Below, piece by piece: positions 1 to 11,500 of a stretch of 64,000 nucleotides of DNA; the first letter of the stretch is position 1, and every line of letters begins with the position of its first letter. The notes under the pieces are model-generated. The model did no database searches. It had not been told where the DNA came from and saw only the letters and a list, made by a program, of their open reading frames with translations. The stretch comes from Zygnema cylindricum. Lineage: Eukaryota; Streptophyta; Zygnematophyceae; Zygnematales; Zygnemataceae. The stretch covers positions 1 through 64,000 of the forward strand of contig JBBHKE010002081.1 of assembly GCA_037447655.1 (NCBI GenBank), read 5' to 3'. A program made the translations under genes and the position numbers.

Positions 1-1475
1 TCTGGTCAATCACTTGTGGCAGCGAGATCGAACCTGCAGATGCTGCCGAAAAAACCAAATGGCTCGCTCGAAACGAGTAAGCCCTTTCTCAGCTTGTCCT
101 CGCCCTTGAGTCCTGCCAAATTGACATCATCCACAACGCCACTTCTGCTTACGAAGCGTGGTCACTCTTGACCTCTGCTTGTGAACATTAATCCTGGTCT
201 AATAAGTTATTTCTCAAGCGGCAGCTCAACTCCTACAAAAAGCTGCCTACCGATTCCATTCAGATCTATGTTTAGCATCTGAAATCCCTGGCTGGACAGC
301 TCAAGAGCATCAATGCTAAAATATCTGACGATAATCTTATATCGACAATCCTTGGCGATCTGCCGGACTCTTATTCGTCCCTTATTTCCTCTCTTGACAA
401 TTCTCCAGTTTCGTTAACAATCCCAACTTTAACGACCTGCTTGGTACATGAGGAAATGAAACAGTCATTTCAAAACACAAAAAATCTCACTTTTCCATGA
501 CAGACTTAAGAGAATTAGAGTATTCCCTTGGCATCCTAGTCAGCCATGATCGGCCAGCAAAAACCCTCTACCTCTCCCAAGAAAAATACATCTCAGAAAT
601 TTTGGACAGATTTTCTATGTCTAACTGCATCTCTTTTGCTGCCCCTTTAGATGCCAACACTAAGCTTGTTAGCAACTTCGGAGGGCCTGTCCACGGAGAG
701 ATGAATGATTTATACTGGTTTATGGTAAGCGGTCTCATATATGCTATGGCTGGCACTCGGCAGTCTCATATATGCTATGCACTTGCCATTGGTCAACTCA
801 ATCAGTTTGTCCCTGATCCATCTCCGGAGACCCTCCTCGCTGCGGAGCGAGTCCTCCGCTACCTCAAGGGCACCAAATCGCTTCACCTCACCTTCTCTGG
901 CGGCTCCTCTCCCACTCTTCTCTCCCACTCTTGTTGACTATTGCGAAGCGGACTGAGGGGGTGACCTGGACACCCACCGTTACACTTCAGGTGTCTGCTT
1001 CACTCTCGGAGCTCTCGGAGGAGCTGTAATTTCTTGAGTATCCAAGAAACAGCCGACAGTTGCTCTGCCTTCCGCTCTGCCTTCCACAGAGGCGGAGTAG
1101 CAGCGACACATGCTGCCAAGGAAGCCATATGGCTTCGATCTCTTCTTTCGAACCTTCTGTTTCCTCCATCTTCCCCAACTACATTTTCTGTGACTCTCAG
1201 GGAGCCCTTGCTCTTATGAGCAATCCAGTACATCATCGACGGACCAAACACATTGACATTCAGTACCATTTTACCCCGGAGGCCATTGCGGCTGGCACTC
1301 TCACTTCCAATTCTGCCATTCCCTCAAATTGGCGGATTTCCTCACCAAGGGCCTCCATCGACCTCAGTTTGACCTTCTTCGAACTTCAGCCGGTCTTAAC
1401 TTCTACCAAAGAGGGGGGGTGTCTTAACTTCTAGCAAAGAGGGGGGGTGTCTTAACTTCTAGCAAAGAGGAGGGG
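1..1475 (+). pseudogene. Degenerate Ty1/copia retrotransposon, internally deleted
   Basis: Remnant of a copia polyprotein. Bases 1-~465 match in order the gag region of the better copy at about 22290-22760, but in-frame stops occur (for example near 189 and 271). At about 465-495 the sequence jumps to the C-terminal part of reverse transcriptase, so protease, integrase and most of RT are missing. From 497 to ~1390 the RT C-terminus and RNase H follow in broken frames. Recognisable pieces are YLSQEKYISEIL, the RNase H DSQGALAL string and the HHRRTKHIDIQYHF tail. It is a different subfamily from the element at 21780, since coding identity is only moderate. The left end lies outside the window. 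The remnant is inactive. Confidence 0.9.
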
Positions 1476-1476
1476 T
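1393..1476 (+). repeat. Triplicated 28-bp polypurine-tract unit
   Basis: Three head-to-tail copies of a 28-bp unit (starts 1393, 1421, 1449), each ending in AAAGAGG(A/G)GGGGTGT. The unit is the polypurine tract plus the first bases of the 3' LTR, so the plus-strand primer site of this element has been copied three times. Confidence 0.85.
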
Positions 1477-2065
1477 GTTAGAAGATCAGGCTTTGATAGA
1501 AGTATTTTGCATTTGGAAAACTAGTGATGTTTTAGAATATCGGAATCTAGAATTGTACACTGTTTCAGTATCTAGGGTTTTGAAATTCAGTCTGCTACAC
1601 CACTCACCGTTATTAGTGTTAATAACACTAATTCGGTCGCGACTTTTCTTGGCCAAAAATCACAAAATAGAGTTAACAACATTATTTGAGAACGTGGACT
1701 ACAATGTGCCATGTCTCTTTCCACTAAATTAGTATTATCAATTCTAATTTCGCATTAACACTAATAAATCTTTAACGCTAATAAAGTTGAGCGGTGTAGT
1801 TTGTCCTGTTCTGTCTGATCTGTTCTTCTTTGCGTACCTTAGATACGATCAGAACAGAATCCGATCAAAGATCTGTTTATAAATCTTGACCGGATCCTTT
1901 GAGTGAAGGGTCAAGTGACCCTTCGAGTTAGGAAAGTTTCTTTAGTTTCAGCCTTTCCTATTTAAAGCCTGTTTTGTCTTTCAGTAATCATCAATTCCAA
2001 AACTTATATTTCAGGCTACCTTTTTCTTCCACTCTATTACTGCTGCCATGACTTATAATCTAATA
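1476..2065 (+). mobile_element. 3' LTR of the degenerate copia element
   Basis: The LTR starts TGTTAGA right after the polypurine tract and ends TCTAATA at 2065, giving imperfect inverted ends (TG...TA instead of TG...CA). A 199-bp MITE is nested inside, so the LTR proper is about 390 bp. Its last 18 bases are an ATG plus five codons, as in the other LTR family in this window. Sequence after 2065 is a CT microsatellite, not a clear flank. Confidence 0.75.
1598..1796. mobile_element. TA-flanked MITE (Tc1/mariner-like), inside LTR
   Basis: Terminal inverted repeats CACCACTCACCGTTATTAG and its imperfect complement (ends TAAAGTTGAGCGGTG), bounded by TA on both sides. It belongs to a family seen at least nine times in this window. 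It has no coding capacity, and TA duplications point to Tc1/mariner-type mobilisation. Confidence 0.75.
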
Positions 2066-3000
2066 CCCTCCCCCTCCCCCTCCCCTTCCTCCTCCCCCTC
2101 CCCCTCTCCCTCTCCCTCTCCGTTCCCCTTTCCCCTTTCTCCCTCCCTCTCCCTCTCCTTCTTCCTTCTCCCCTCCCTCCTCCTCCTCTCCCTCCCCCTC
2201 CCCTCCCACCCCCTCTTCTCCCTTCTTCCTCTCCCTTTCCCTCTCCGTCTCTCTGTCACTCCCACTGGACATCGAACTGGAGGTCAAAATAAATGTATTG
2301 GGAATTGGAAAACGGTAAACTGAAAATAAAAGAACCGAAAAAGAAAATACAAAAGAGGGAGAGGGAAACACAAAAAACAGAAAAAGGGATATTGAAAAAC
2401 TGAAAAATACAGAAATCGTATAACGGGAAAAAAGGAAAACGGAGAACAGAAAGCGGAAAAGTGTGAGAAAGAGGGAGAAAGGGAGAGAGAAAGGGAGACA
2501 AACCAAGAAATAGGAACACAGAATTAAAAAAAAGGGCAAACAAAAAATGGGAGAACAGAAAAACAGAAGAAAACAGAAACGGATAAAACAAAGAAAGGAA
2601 TATAGAAATGCAAATTTATATTTAACCGTTTTTTGGTATAGAAACAGTATCGATCAAAAAAGGAACAAACTTTACTAAGAAAATGAGACAGAAGAAAATG
2701 CACATGTTTTGATATACAAGAACATATGATTATTACATAACCTAATAACTTAATAACTGTGTTAAAGAGCTATCTCTCCCTCTCTCCGACTTCCCTCCCC
2801 TCCCCCCGCCTCTCCTCCCTCCTCCCTCCTCCCTCACTCCCTCTCCTCCTCCCACCCTAAAATTAAAAGGAACAACGAGACTTTGATAACCTTTTCCTTT
2901 ACCCAAGAGCATCTTTAACGGAAAAGACTCCCCCTTCCCTCCCCCTTCCCTCACCCCTTCCCCCTTCCCTCTCCCTTACCTGAGAGCATCTTTAACTGAG
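2066..3000. repeat. Low-complexity tracts: CT, then purine-rich, then CT
   Basis: 2066-2262 is an almost pure CT tract. 2300-2600 is strongly purine-rich (GAAA/GGGA). 2760-3000 is again CT-rich. No gene is visible. Long open frames here (for example Pro/Ser-rich or Arg/Glu-rich ones) are products of the repeat composition. Confidence 0.8.
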
Positions 3001-3104
3001 GGGCCTCGCATTTAGAGCGGTGAAGGGCACAGTTCCGTAAAATGGCGCCTGTGGGGTCCACACTCTTTGAGGCGAGTTCGTACTGTACCTACAGTAATAG
3101 TAAT

Positions 3105-3215
3105 AAGGGAAATACAGTAAATAAGGTTACAACAAATAAGGTAGTAACAAATAAGGTTACAACAAATAAGGTTATATAACAAATAAGGTTATATAACAAA
3201 TAAGGTTATCTTTAT
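3105..3215. repeat. Short satellite, AAATAAGGTTATA-type
   Basis: Repeated 12-19 bp units with core AAATAAGGTTA. The same satellite recurs at 4015-4320. Confidence 0.85.
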
Positions 3216-3229
3216 ATAAATTATAGACC

Positions 3230-3770
3230 TTTGGTCGCCGTTCTAAAACCTTTAAATAGGCAATGTTTGTCGTTCCGCGCGTTGTCCGTCTGCAGTACGG
3301 AAGCCTATATGACAAAGCAGTCATATAGGGCACGGTTCATGCATATGTAACGGGCACTTCACGGGATCGTGTAACTTCCAAAGTAGGCCGTCAGCTAAAC
3401 ATTTTGCTATACCGCCGGCAGAATGTGTCGTTTCGAACCGGCAGACGTGTCATTTCCAAAGTAGGCCGTCAGATGTACCGCCGACAGAATGTGTCGTTTC
3501 GAACCAGCAGACATGTCACTTCCAAAGTAGGCTGTCAGCAGAACATTATGTTGTACCGCCGGCTGAAAGTATCGTTTCGAACCGGCAGCCGTGTCACTTC
3601 AAAAGTAGGCCGTTAGCGAAACATTTTGCCGTACCGCCGGCCAAGTGTACCGTTTTGAACCGGCAGCCGTGTCACTTCCAAAGTAGGCCGCTAGCAAAAC
3701 ATTTTGCCGTACCGCCAGGCGAATGTACCGTTTCGAAACCGCAACATAGTTACAAAACCGCACCGACCGG
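3230..3770. repeat. Dispersed repeat with ~80-bp tandem units
   Basis: A head region (AACCTTTAAATAGGC...) leads into about five tandem units of 65-80 bp with core CTTCCAAAGTAGGCCGTCAG and ACCGCCGGCAGAATGT. Related copies lie at 9085-9620 and 9950-10340, so it is a dispersed element with a variable number of internal units. No ORF with recognisable similarity. Confidence 0.8.
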
Positions 3771-4014
3771 GTAACTTTAAAAACAGGCGAGGTTCGTCAA
3801 ATGTGGTGTAAAATTTGAAATGCGGGTTTTAGAAAATAGATCACAGATTATGCCCGTGTAACTAAATTGGATTTTTAGGGTATAAATTTATGCATACCTC
3901 ATGCGTGTAATGGGCATGATAAAGGGGAATGAAAAACGGGCATGAAAAACGGGCATGATAAAACAGGACGCGGTCCATGCCCGTGTAACGGGCATTGATG
4001 TACTAGTAAAGCAT

Positions 4015-4322
4015 ATAAGGTTAACAAATAAGGTTATAACACAAATAAGGTTGTAACAAATAAGGCTATAATAAACAAGGTTGTAACAAATAAGGTTATA
4101 ACAAATAAGGTTGTAACAAATAAGGTAATAATAAATAAGGTTATAAAACATAAGGTTATAAAAAGTAGAGTTATGATAAATAAGGTTATAATAAATAAGG
4201 CTATCTAAGGTTATAATAAATAAGGTTATCTAAGGTTATAATAAATAAGGTTATTTAAGGTTATCATAAATAAGGTTATTTGAGGTTATTATAAATAAGG
4301 TTATAACAAATAAGGTTATAAC
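4015..4322. repeat. AAATAAGGTTATAAC satellite array
   Basis: About twenty imperfect units with core AAATAAGGTTATA, ending directly at a TA-MITE. Confidence 0.85.
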
Positions 4323-4324
4323 TA

Positions 4325-4530
4325 CACCGTGAATCGCTATTAGTATTCATAACGCTATTTCGGCGCCCCAAAATTCTCAAATAGAATTATTAATTCTATA
4401 TTTGGAAAACCCCTAATTCCCAATTTGAGTCAATGGTTTCCGTGAAAATCCCCAAATTCCCAATTAATTCCCAATTCCTAATTGTTCTTTAACCCTAATT
4501 ATTTCATAACGCTAATAACGATTTACGGTG
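4325..4530. mobile_element. TA-flanked MITE
   Basis: 206 bp. Ends CACCGTGAATCGCTATTAG and CTAATAACGATTTACGGTG, flanked by TA at 4323-4324 and 4531-4532. Same family as 1598-1796. The interior is AT-rich and non-coding. Confidence 0.85.
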
Positions 4531-4751
4531 TAACTCCCTCTCGCTGTTTTTTTTTTCTGTCAATTCAAGAAATTGAAGCCAACCCTTCCCTTCCCTTCAA
4601 ACCTTTTTAGAATATCAAATTAAGGCCCTCCAAAAAAAACCATAAAAAGCAAGGGAAAGAGATGGGCATGAGAAAGTTCTCAAAACAGCCTCACAATCCT
4701 AAATAGAAAAAGGAAAAAGGGGGAAGGAACAGAATCGTCAACGGAGCGTAC

Positions 4752-5487
4752 CATGTGCCTATCGTAATTGCTGTTGATTATAAAAAAAGGCGTTCGAACG
4801 TAGGGCAACATGTACTGTGCAAAAAAACACTGAAAAACAAAGGGAAAGGAAATGAAAATAATACAGAAACAGAAACTGAACACTAGCGGAAACAAGAGCG
4901 GAAACGGAAACAGAAACTGAACGGAAACAGAACAGTAACGAAAACAAGAACAGAAACAGAATTAAAACGGAAATAAAAAGCGAAAAAAGGAACAAAAGCG
5001 AAAGCAGAAATAAAGTCGGAAACAGATATAAAAAGGGAGATGGAATAGAAAGGGACACAGAACAGTGCTAAAGATGAAAAAAAAAACCGAATCAAAAATG
5101 TAAAAAGAAAAAAAAAAAAACAAGAAAAAAAATTGGGAAATAAAACGGAAAAAGGAAAAACAAAAACAGGAACGGAATCGGAATTACAAATGGAGACCAC
5201 GATAACACCGGGCAGGCAAAAAAAAAAAAAAACGGAAAATTCCATAGAAGTAGAATATAAGAAATGGAAAAATGGAAAAAAAAAAAAAGAAAGAATGAAT
5301 CTTTTGAAATTCATAAAGGAGAAAAAAGTAAATTCAAGTGCCACCAGAGGGAGAGAGAGAGAGAGAGAAAGAGAGGAAAGAGGGGGAGACAAGGAGTGAG
5401 GGAGGAAGGGGGGGGATGGGGAGAGTGAGAGAGAGAGGGAGAGAGAGGAGAGGGAGAGGGAGAGGGAGAGAGAGGGAGAGGGAGAGA

Positions 5488-5539
<52 letters not shown>

Positions 5540-8500
5540 CTCACCTGGTATTTCAAAGAGTCCGGTCTTGAGGAGAGGCATTCGGGAATCGCACCGCCAG
5601 ATGCATTCTGTCCACACATATTAATTTTTAAATCTCTCTCCACTTCCTCTCCCTCTCCTTCTCCCTCTCCTTCTCCTTCTCCCTCTCCCTCATACTCTCC
5701 CTCTCTACCTCTTCCGCTCCCTCTCCCTCTTCCTTTCCCCTCTTCCTCTCGCCCTTCTCCTCCCTTGAAACTCTAAACCACGTAATATGATAAGACAACT
5801 AGCCTTCTGGTTTTTTTTATTCCTTTTTCATTCTTTGTTTAGCAAAAAAAAGAAGGCATTTATGGATCTTCACACAAGTATTTAAATTCCTTTTTCTTTT
5901 TTTTGGTTCTCCCACTATTTCCACTAGATAGATTCACAAATGAGACAATATCTTGTTGTGTATTGTATATTGTAGATTGTGTATTTTATATTTTATATTG
6001 TATATTGTATATTGTATGTTATATGTTGTATATCTATATTGTACATAGTATATTGTATATTGTATTACATATTAACAACGTGTATTTTCCTCCAAAAACC
6101 AAAAACTACATATTCACCTTGAATCGTAAAACTGAAAGTAATACTGAAATCGGTGCAAAAACTGAAACTGAAACTGTAAAATTAGCGTTGAAATCTCACA
6201 TGTAGTGGACCAAATAATTACTTCCGGCCGCGGATCTAGCCGCAATTCGGAGCAGAACTTCTTGCCCCAATTGTAGTACGGATTATTTTGTCTCGTGTCT
6301 GTTCCATTACACTTGCCTGCCGCTCATTGGCTAATAGCGTAGCTTTGACTTTTGGACCTGCAATTTGACAAACTTTGATGTATAAGGCACTTGGGGTCAA
6401 AGGAGATAGGTTGCTTTTCAGTACTGTCTCTTGTGAAAACCCTCAAAAATTCCAACAACCTTCCTTCGGAGAATCTTTGTCTTGTTTTCGACTTTATTGC
6501 CAACTTGGTTTTGAATCTGTCTTTTGTGGAAATCACAGTCCGGGGGGGTAGTTGGCACTATCTTCCTTTTTGGGTGATTTTGGGACTTTTTGTTGTTTGA
6601 ACTGAAAAGAGTCTGGTCGGTTCCGAGTTGCGAACACAGACGTTTGCGGGAGTACCATACCTATTGACGAGACTATCGGGGGAGGGGTCACCACTTTCTA
6701 ATTGTCATCGTTAATTACTAGGGTATGTTAAGCTTGTTTCGTAATATTTCACATTTTCTATCTTTTATTCTCTTTTCTAGGGCAAGTTGATATTGTTAAA
6801 TCTGGAAAGCCAATCATATTTATTGATATATATATATCTACGTGATAGTGCATTTGTGTCTTCGTTTGGAGTTCTCTTTTGCTTTGGAGTGACAAACCCA
6901 GAGTAAACTGGAATCCCCTGATCGAGACAGCGGGTTTTGAGGGAACAAGTGCTATAGACTTCCCGTAGAGAAAGCACAGTACTGAAAAGTCTCCTGTCTG
7001 CTCGGATTAGAGGGGATATGAGCTTTTGATTTTAGAAGCTCTTGGTGTAAGTGAGTTTTGGTTACTTTCATTTCTTCTTCTTTCGATACCTTTGTCATCA
7101 TGGGGGAAGGAGAAGCTCAAGATACGAATCTCTACGGTGCCAGGCCGGAAGAACGGGAGAATCAAGAAGCGGTGGCACAAGAGGAAGAGTCACAGGTTCC
7201 CAAAGAATCCGTCCCTTTTTCCTCGGCTGTAAACATAGAGCCGTTTCTCCAGGGGATGATGCGTGAGCGTGTTAGAGTTGAGACTCCTCCAAAACAGCCA
7301 GAACAGCAAACTTCGTCCCCATCTCCTCTTAGCCTCACCCGTGAACATCTTCCTTCTTTGGCGGAGGCCGCCAGGGCCTTTCATTTCCTCATTTTTTCAT
7401 TTTTTCTTTTTTAAAAAAACTTCTTCAAAGGGCATTTCCCAAGTTTTTTTTAGCTCTCATGAAGGTCACTTCGGATGACTTTTTTGGGTTTGATTGTTCA
7501 GGTTTTTGAGATTTTTGAGGTTTTTAAGCTTTCCTCATAAACAATTTCCGTTTCCCTTTAGTTTCTTCAACGGTTATCCTCTTTACTTTTTCTTTTTTTC
7601 AAGTGTTTGCTTTTCAACCAGAGTGTCTCTTGTGATTCTCTTCTTAAATTTTTGAAAAGGATTCATTTGAAAACGCTTTTCAAGGACTTTCCCATAATTC
7701 TTTTTTTTAGGGTTTCTATTATTAGTTTTAGGGTTTTTCTTACATGTCTGGGAAAAGTCCTGCGTCCGAATAGCATTTGACGGAGGTGCCAGCTGGCATT
7801 TTGTCCTTTAGCGCATCACAATGCAGAAAAGATGAAAGACCACCGGCAGAGCAACCGCCAATTACAACCTGCCAGCTGGCAGAAAGGACAAATAGGTGAA
7901 TATCAGAAAGAACAAACATAAGTGGCCGCTGAATGATATTTTTTTCTTTGTTTTTCTGGGTATTTTTTGTATTTTTGGTTTATTTTTCTTTTCTTTTTTT
8001 TGGTTTTAGTCTGTTTCTTTCATTTTTTCAATGGGGAAAGGTATCCAATGAATTTCCATCGTTAGTTTTTTTAAGGGTTTTAGCGTTTTTTTAGGGGTAT
8101 TTTTTTGTGTGAATAATGACAAGTTTAGTTTAAAAATTATAATATTTGGATAACTCCACACTAAATAAGGTACAAAAAACTGCATATGAAAGAACCCATT
8201 TTTTTGGTAAACAACTTGTCTATCTCGATTAAATCGAAGAAAAAAAAGAGGGGAGAGAGCGAGAGAGGGGAAAAATCATTTAATGGATGTCGTTTGTAAA
8301 TAGTGTTGGCTGCTGCACCGTGAATCGATATTAGCGTTCGTCGTTCGTCGCCACAGAAAAGCGTACCCAGATTTGATTCCAAGTCATAAAGACGAGGGAA
8401 AATCGCGAGAACTTGTTCTCACATGTTCAAGTGTCGATTATGTAAACACAGACTAGTGCCGCTACAATATGGGAATGCGTATCCAAACTAGTGTTCGGTG

Positions 8501-11500
8501 TATACATTAGCGTTAATTTTTGTTGGCGTTAGACCCTTGAAGCCAAAATAGAGTTAACAACACTAAATGTTTTTTTACACTAATTATTTCTTTACTCTAA
8601 TAGCAATTCACGGTGTACTTTCAACCCTTTTTCTGAAATTTTCTGTACATTATACCCGACGTTTTATCCGTACACAAAAAGTATACGAATTTTACGAAAA
8701 GTCCAAAAACTAAAAAGAATAACACATTTTCAAAAAAGTCAAAATCCGTACGAATGAAACCTCTATGGTTTTTCTAGGAATTTTAGGGGTTTTTGATACC
8801 TGTTTCGCAGACCCCATTCCTTTGTTGGAAAGAAAATCGTTCACGATCGCATGGAGAATACGAAATCCTCGAAAGTACAATTCCTTCCCCTGCAACACAA
8901 AAACAAATAGAAGAAACAAAAAAAAGAGAAAAAAAAGCGTTTCCTTTTAGGGATTTTTGTTATTTTTTTTAGGTTTTTAGGGTTTATAGGGTTTTTACAG
9001 CTAAATAGGGTTTCTATAAAAATTTAGGGGTTTTTTAAGGGTTTTTGAGGGGTTTTAAAAAAATAAATCTCTATACAAATTATATATTTTGGAAACCTTT
9101 AAATAGGCGGTGTCTGTCGTTGTCGTTTTGCGCGTTGTCTGTCCGCAATACGGAAGCGTATGTATGACAGGACGGTACAGAACCAGGCACGGTCCATGGC
9201 TGTGTAACGGGCACCTAACGGGATCGTGTAACTTCCAACGTAGGCCGTTAACGAAACATTTTGCCGTGCTGCCGGCAGAATGTATCGTTTTGAAACCGCT
9301 GAAAGCGCCGTCGGTGCGATTTACGAACAGGCAATCTACGAATCGACAATTGTAGTACCACATCCAACGGGCGACCTCACCGGTCGTGTAACTTCCACCG
9401 TAGGCCGTTAACGAAACCTTTTGCCGTACCACCGGCAGAATGTAAAGTTTCGAAACCGCAACAAGCGCCGTCGTTGTGAGTTTACCGTACAAATGAACCA
9501 ACATACTACCAACCGACAATATAGTCACAAACCCTTTAGGCTACCTCACCGACCGGGTAACTTTAGAAGTAGGCGCGGTTCGCCGAAAGTGGCGCAAAGC
9601 TTGTAGATGCCCCGTTCTACAAAAAGCCCGGACTTTCAAAGCAGCCGCAAATGGTGCACATGTTAGAAGCGTAAGTCAATGTAGTTTCGAAATATTAAGG
9701 GACTAAGAAACCAAAAGTGAAGAATGAATATCCAAAACAGACCTACACCTATCCGAGCTGAACAGTAACTGAGAGCTGAACAGTAACTAAGAGTGTCAGC
9801 AAGCAAACAATCGTTGAACCTGCTGAACCCCCAGAAAAGGAACGGGCGTGCCATTCGGGCTCAACTATGCCTCAACCTACATGTGTTCAAATAAAATTTC
9901 ATGTAGGTAAGCTGATTTGTATAGAAATGCAGAATGTAGAGCTACAGTTCACATAACATGCACGTAAGTTGTCCAAAGTCACGAAAGTTTACGGGCAGTA
10001 ATATTATGTCATTGTGTTTTTCCCGTTTTAAAGTGGGGTCGATTCATGAAAGTGGCGCAAAATGTGTAGATATCAATAGCGTACATTAGTTCACTATTGC
10101 AGTTTGAAAGAGTCTATGATGCGTATGTGTCGCTGACCAAAACACCCTATGGTCGTTGTTGCAAAGTGCGTAGACGTGAGTACGCTTATTCGAGCTGAAC
10201 AAGAACTGACAATATATGAACCGACAATATGTGAATCGAAAACATATGAACCGAAAATATATTGACCGACAACATAGTTACAAAACCGCACCGATCGGGT
10301 AACTTTAAAAGTAGGCGCGGTTCGTCAAAAGTGCGGCGAAGTTTGAATACTGGTTTTAGAAAAAATAACATTGTTTTTCTAGTTGAAAAGAAAAAAGGAA
10401 GAAGGAAAACAAAGAAAATGAAAAGACAAAAGGACAGCATAAAAACATGAGGGATAGAGAGAGGGGGAGGGAGAGGGAGGAGTGGGAGAGGAAGCCGGAG
10501 ACAGAGACGGAGAGGGAATGGGAGAAGGAGAGGGAGAGCGAGAGGGAGAGGGAGACGGAGACGGCGACGGAGACGGAGAAGGAGACGGAGACGGAGACGG
10601 AGAGGGAGAGGGAGAGGAGAGGGAGAGGGAGAGGGAGAGGGCGAGCGCAAATAGGAGAGTGAGTGGGCTCCGGAGTCAAAAGGATAATTTACCATTATGA
10701 ATTTCCCCTCCAAATTTTCTCAGATTTCAATAACTGGAAAATTGAAAAGGAATTGTACAGATAACAGGAATAGTACATATAACAGGGCACGAAAAAAGAA
10801 TTAGGGTTTTCAAGAAAAGGAAGTTTCAGAAGGAAAAACAGACGTGAAAAAAGAAGAAAAGGGAAGTATAAAAAGAAAAAAATAACTCACTTTCACAATT
10901 ATAGGGTTTTCTAAATGACCGGAAAAGGATGCTCCGTCGAGTAATTTATGTGAATCACATTCCAATTGTAAAAATCTGAACAGTAGGGAAAAAAAAAGAG
11001 AAAAGAGAGGAAGAAATAATAAAACAAAAGCTTTTTTATATATAGAAAAATCGACCAGAAAAAAAGAGTGTTTCCGAAAAACAAGATTCATCAAACCTAT
11101 TATATCACACACACACACACACACACACACACAAATTCTAAAAAAATAATATATATTTACATAAAACCTACAAAATGCACCACCATTAAAAGTGTGGTCC
11201 ATGTTATTTATGCACTAGCCCATTCAATAAGTTGTTTTTCAATCATTGGTTTTTCTTATGGTGTTTTAAAATATTTCCGGTAAATCTCATCAATTCAACA
11301 GTGACAGGGCGTAGAATAAAAAAGAAAAACAAATTGAGAAAAAAACTACAAATAGTGACGTGCTTAAATACCTGTCGTTTTTTCATTTACAAGCTTGATT
11401 AACCAATAGCCCACATTGTCTTGAACTGAACTAAAACTGAATTAAACTGAGGCGATTTCAGTTGAACGGGAAAATTACAGCTGAACTGAACCAACTGGAC

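Larger units (their letters stand above)
5771..7743. other. Long esterase intron 6, mostly unassigned
   Basis: The interval between the GCSAGG exon and the next esterase exon. Apart from the TATATTG repeat and T-rich stretches I recognise nothing. A G-rich run (CCGGGGGGGTAG, about 6541-6552) looks like a retrotransposon polypurine tract, but no flanking LTR is evident. The missing esterase segment after SDAGLF could lie here; I could not find it. Confidence 0.5.

Noticed and set aside
3230-3770. Possible coding repeat protein (RTGRRVISKVGR-like frame)
   Set aside because: The frame is a by-product of the ~80-bp tandem unit. Unit lengths of 65, 78, 79 and 80 do not keep one frame.
7058-7478. 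Retrotransposon gag start plus LTR around 6540
   Set aside because: A polypurine-like CCGGGGGGGTAG and a Glu-rich ORF were noted, but no LTR pair, PBS or pol domain could be found, so only the small ORF is listed.
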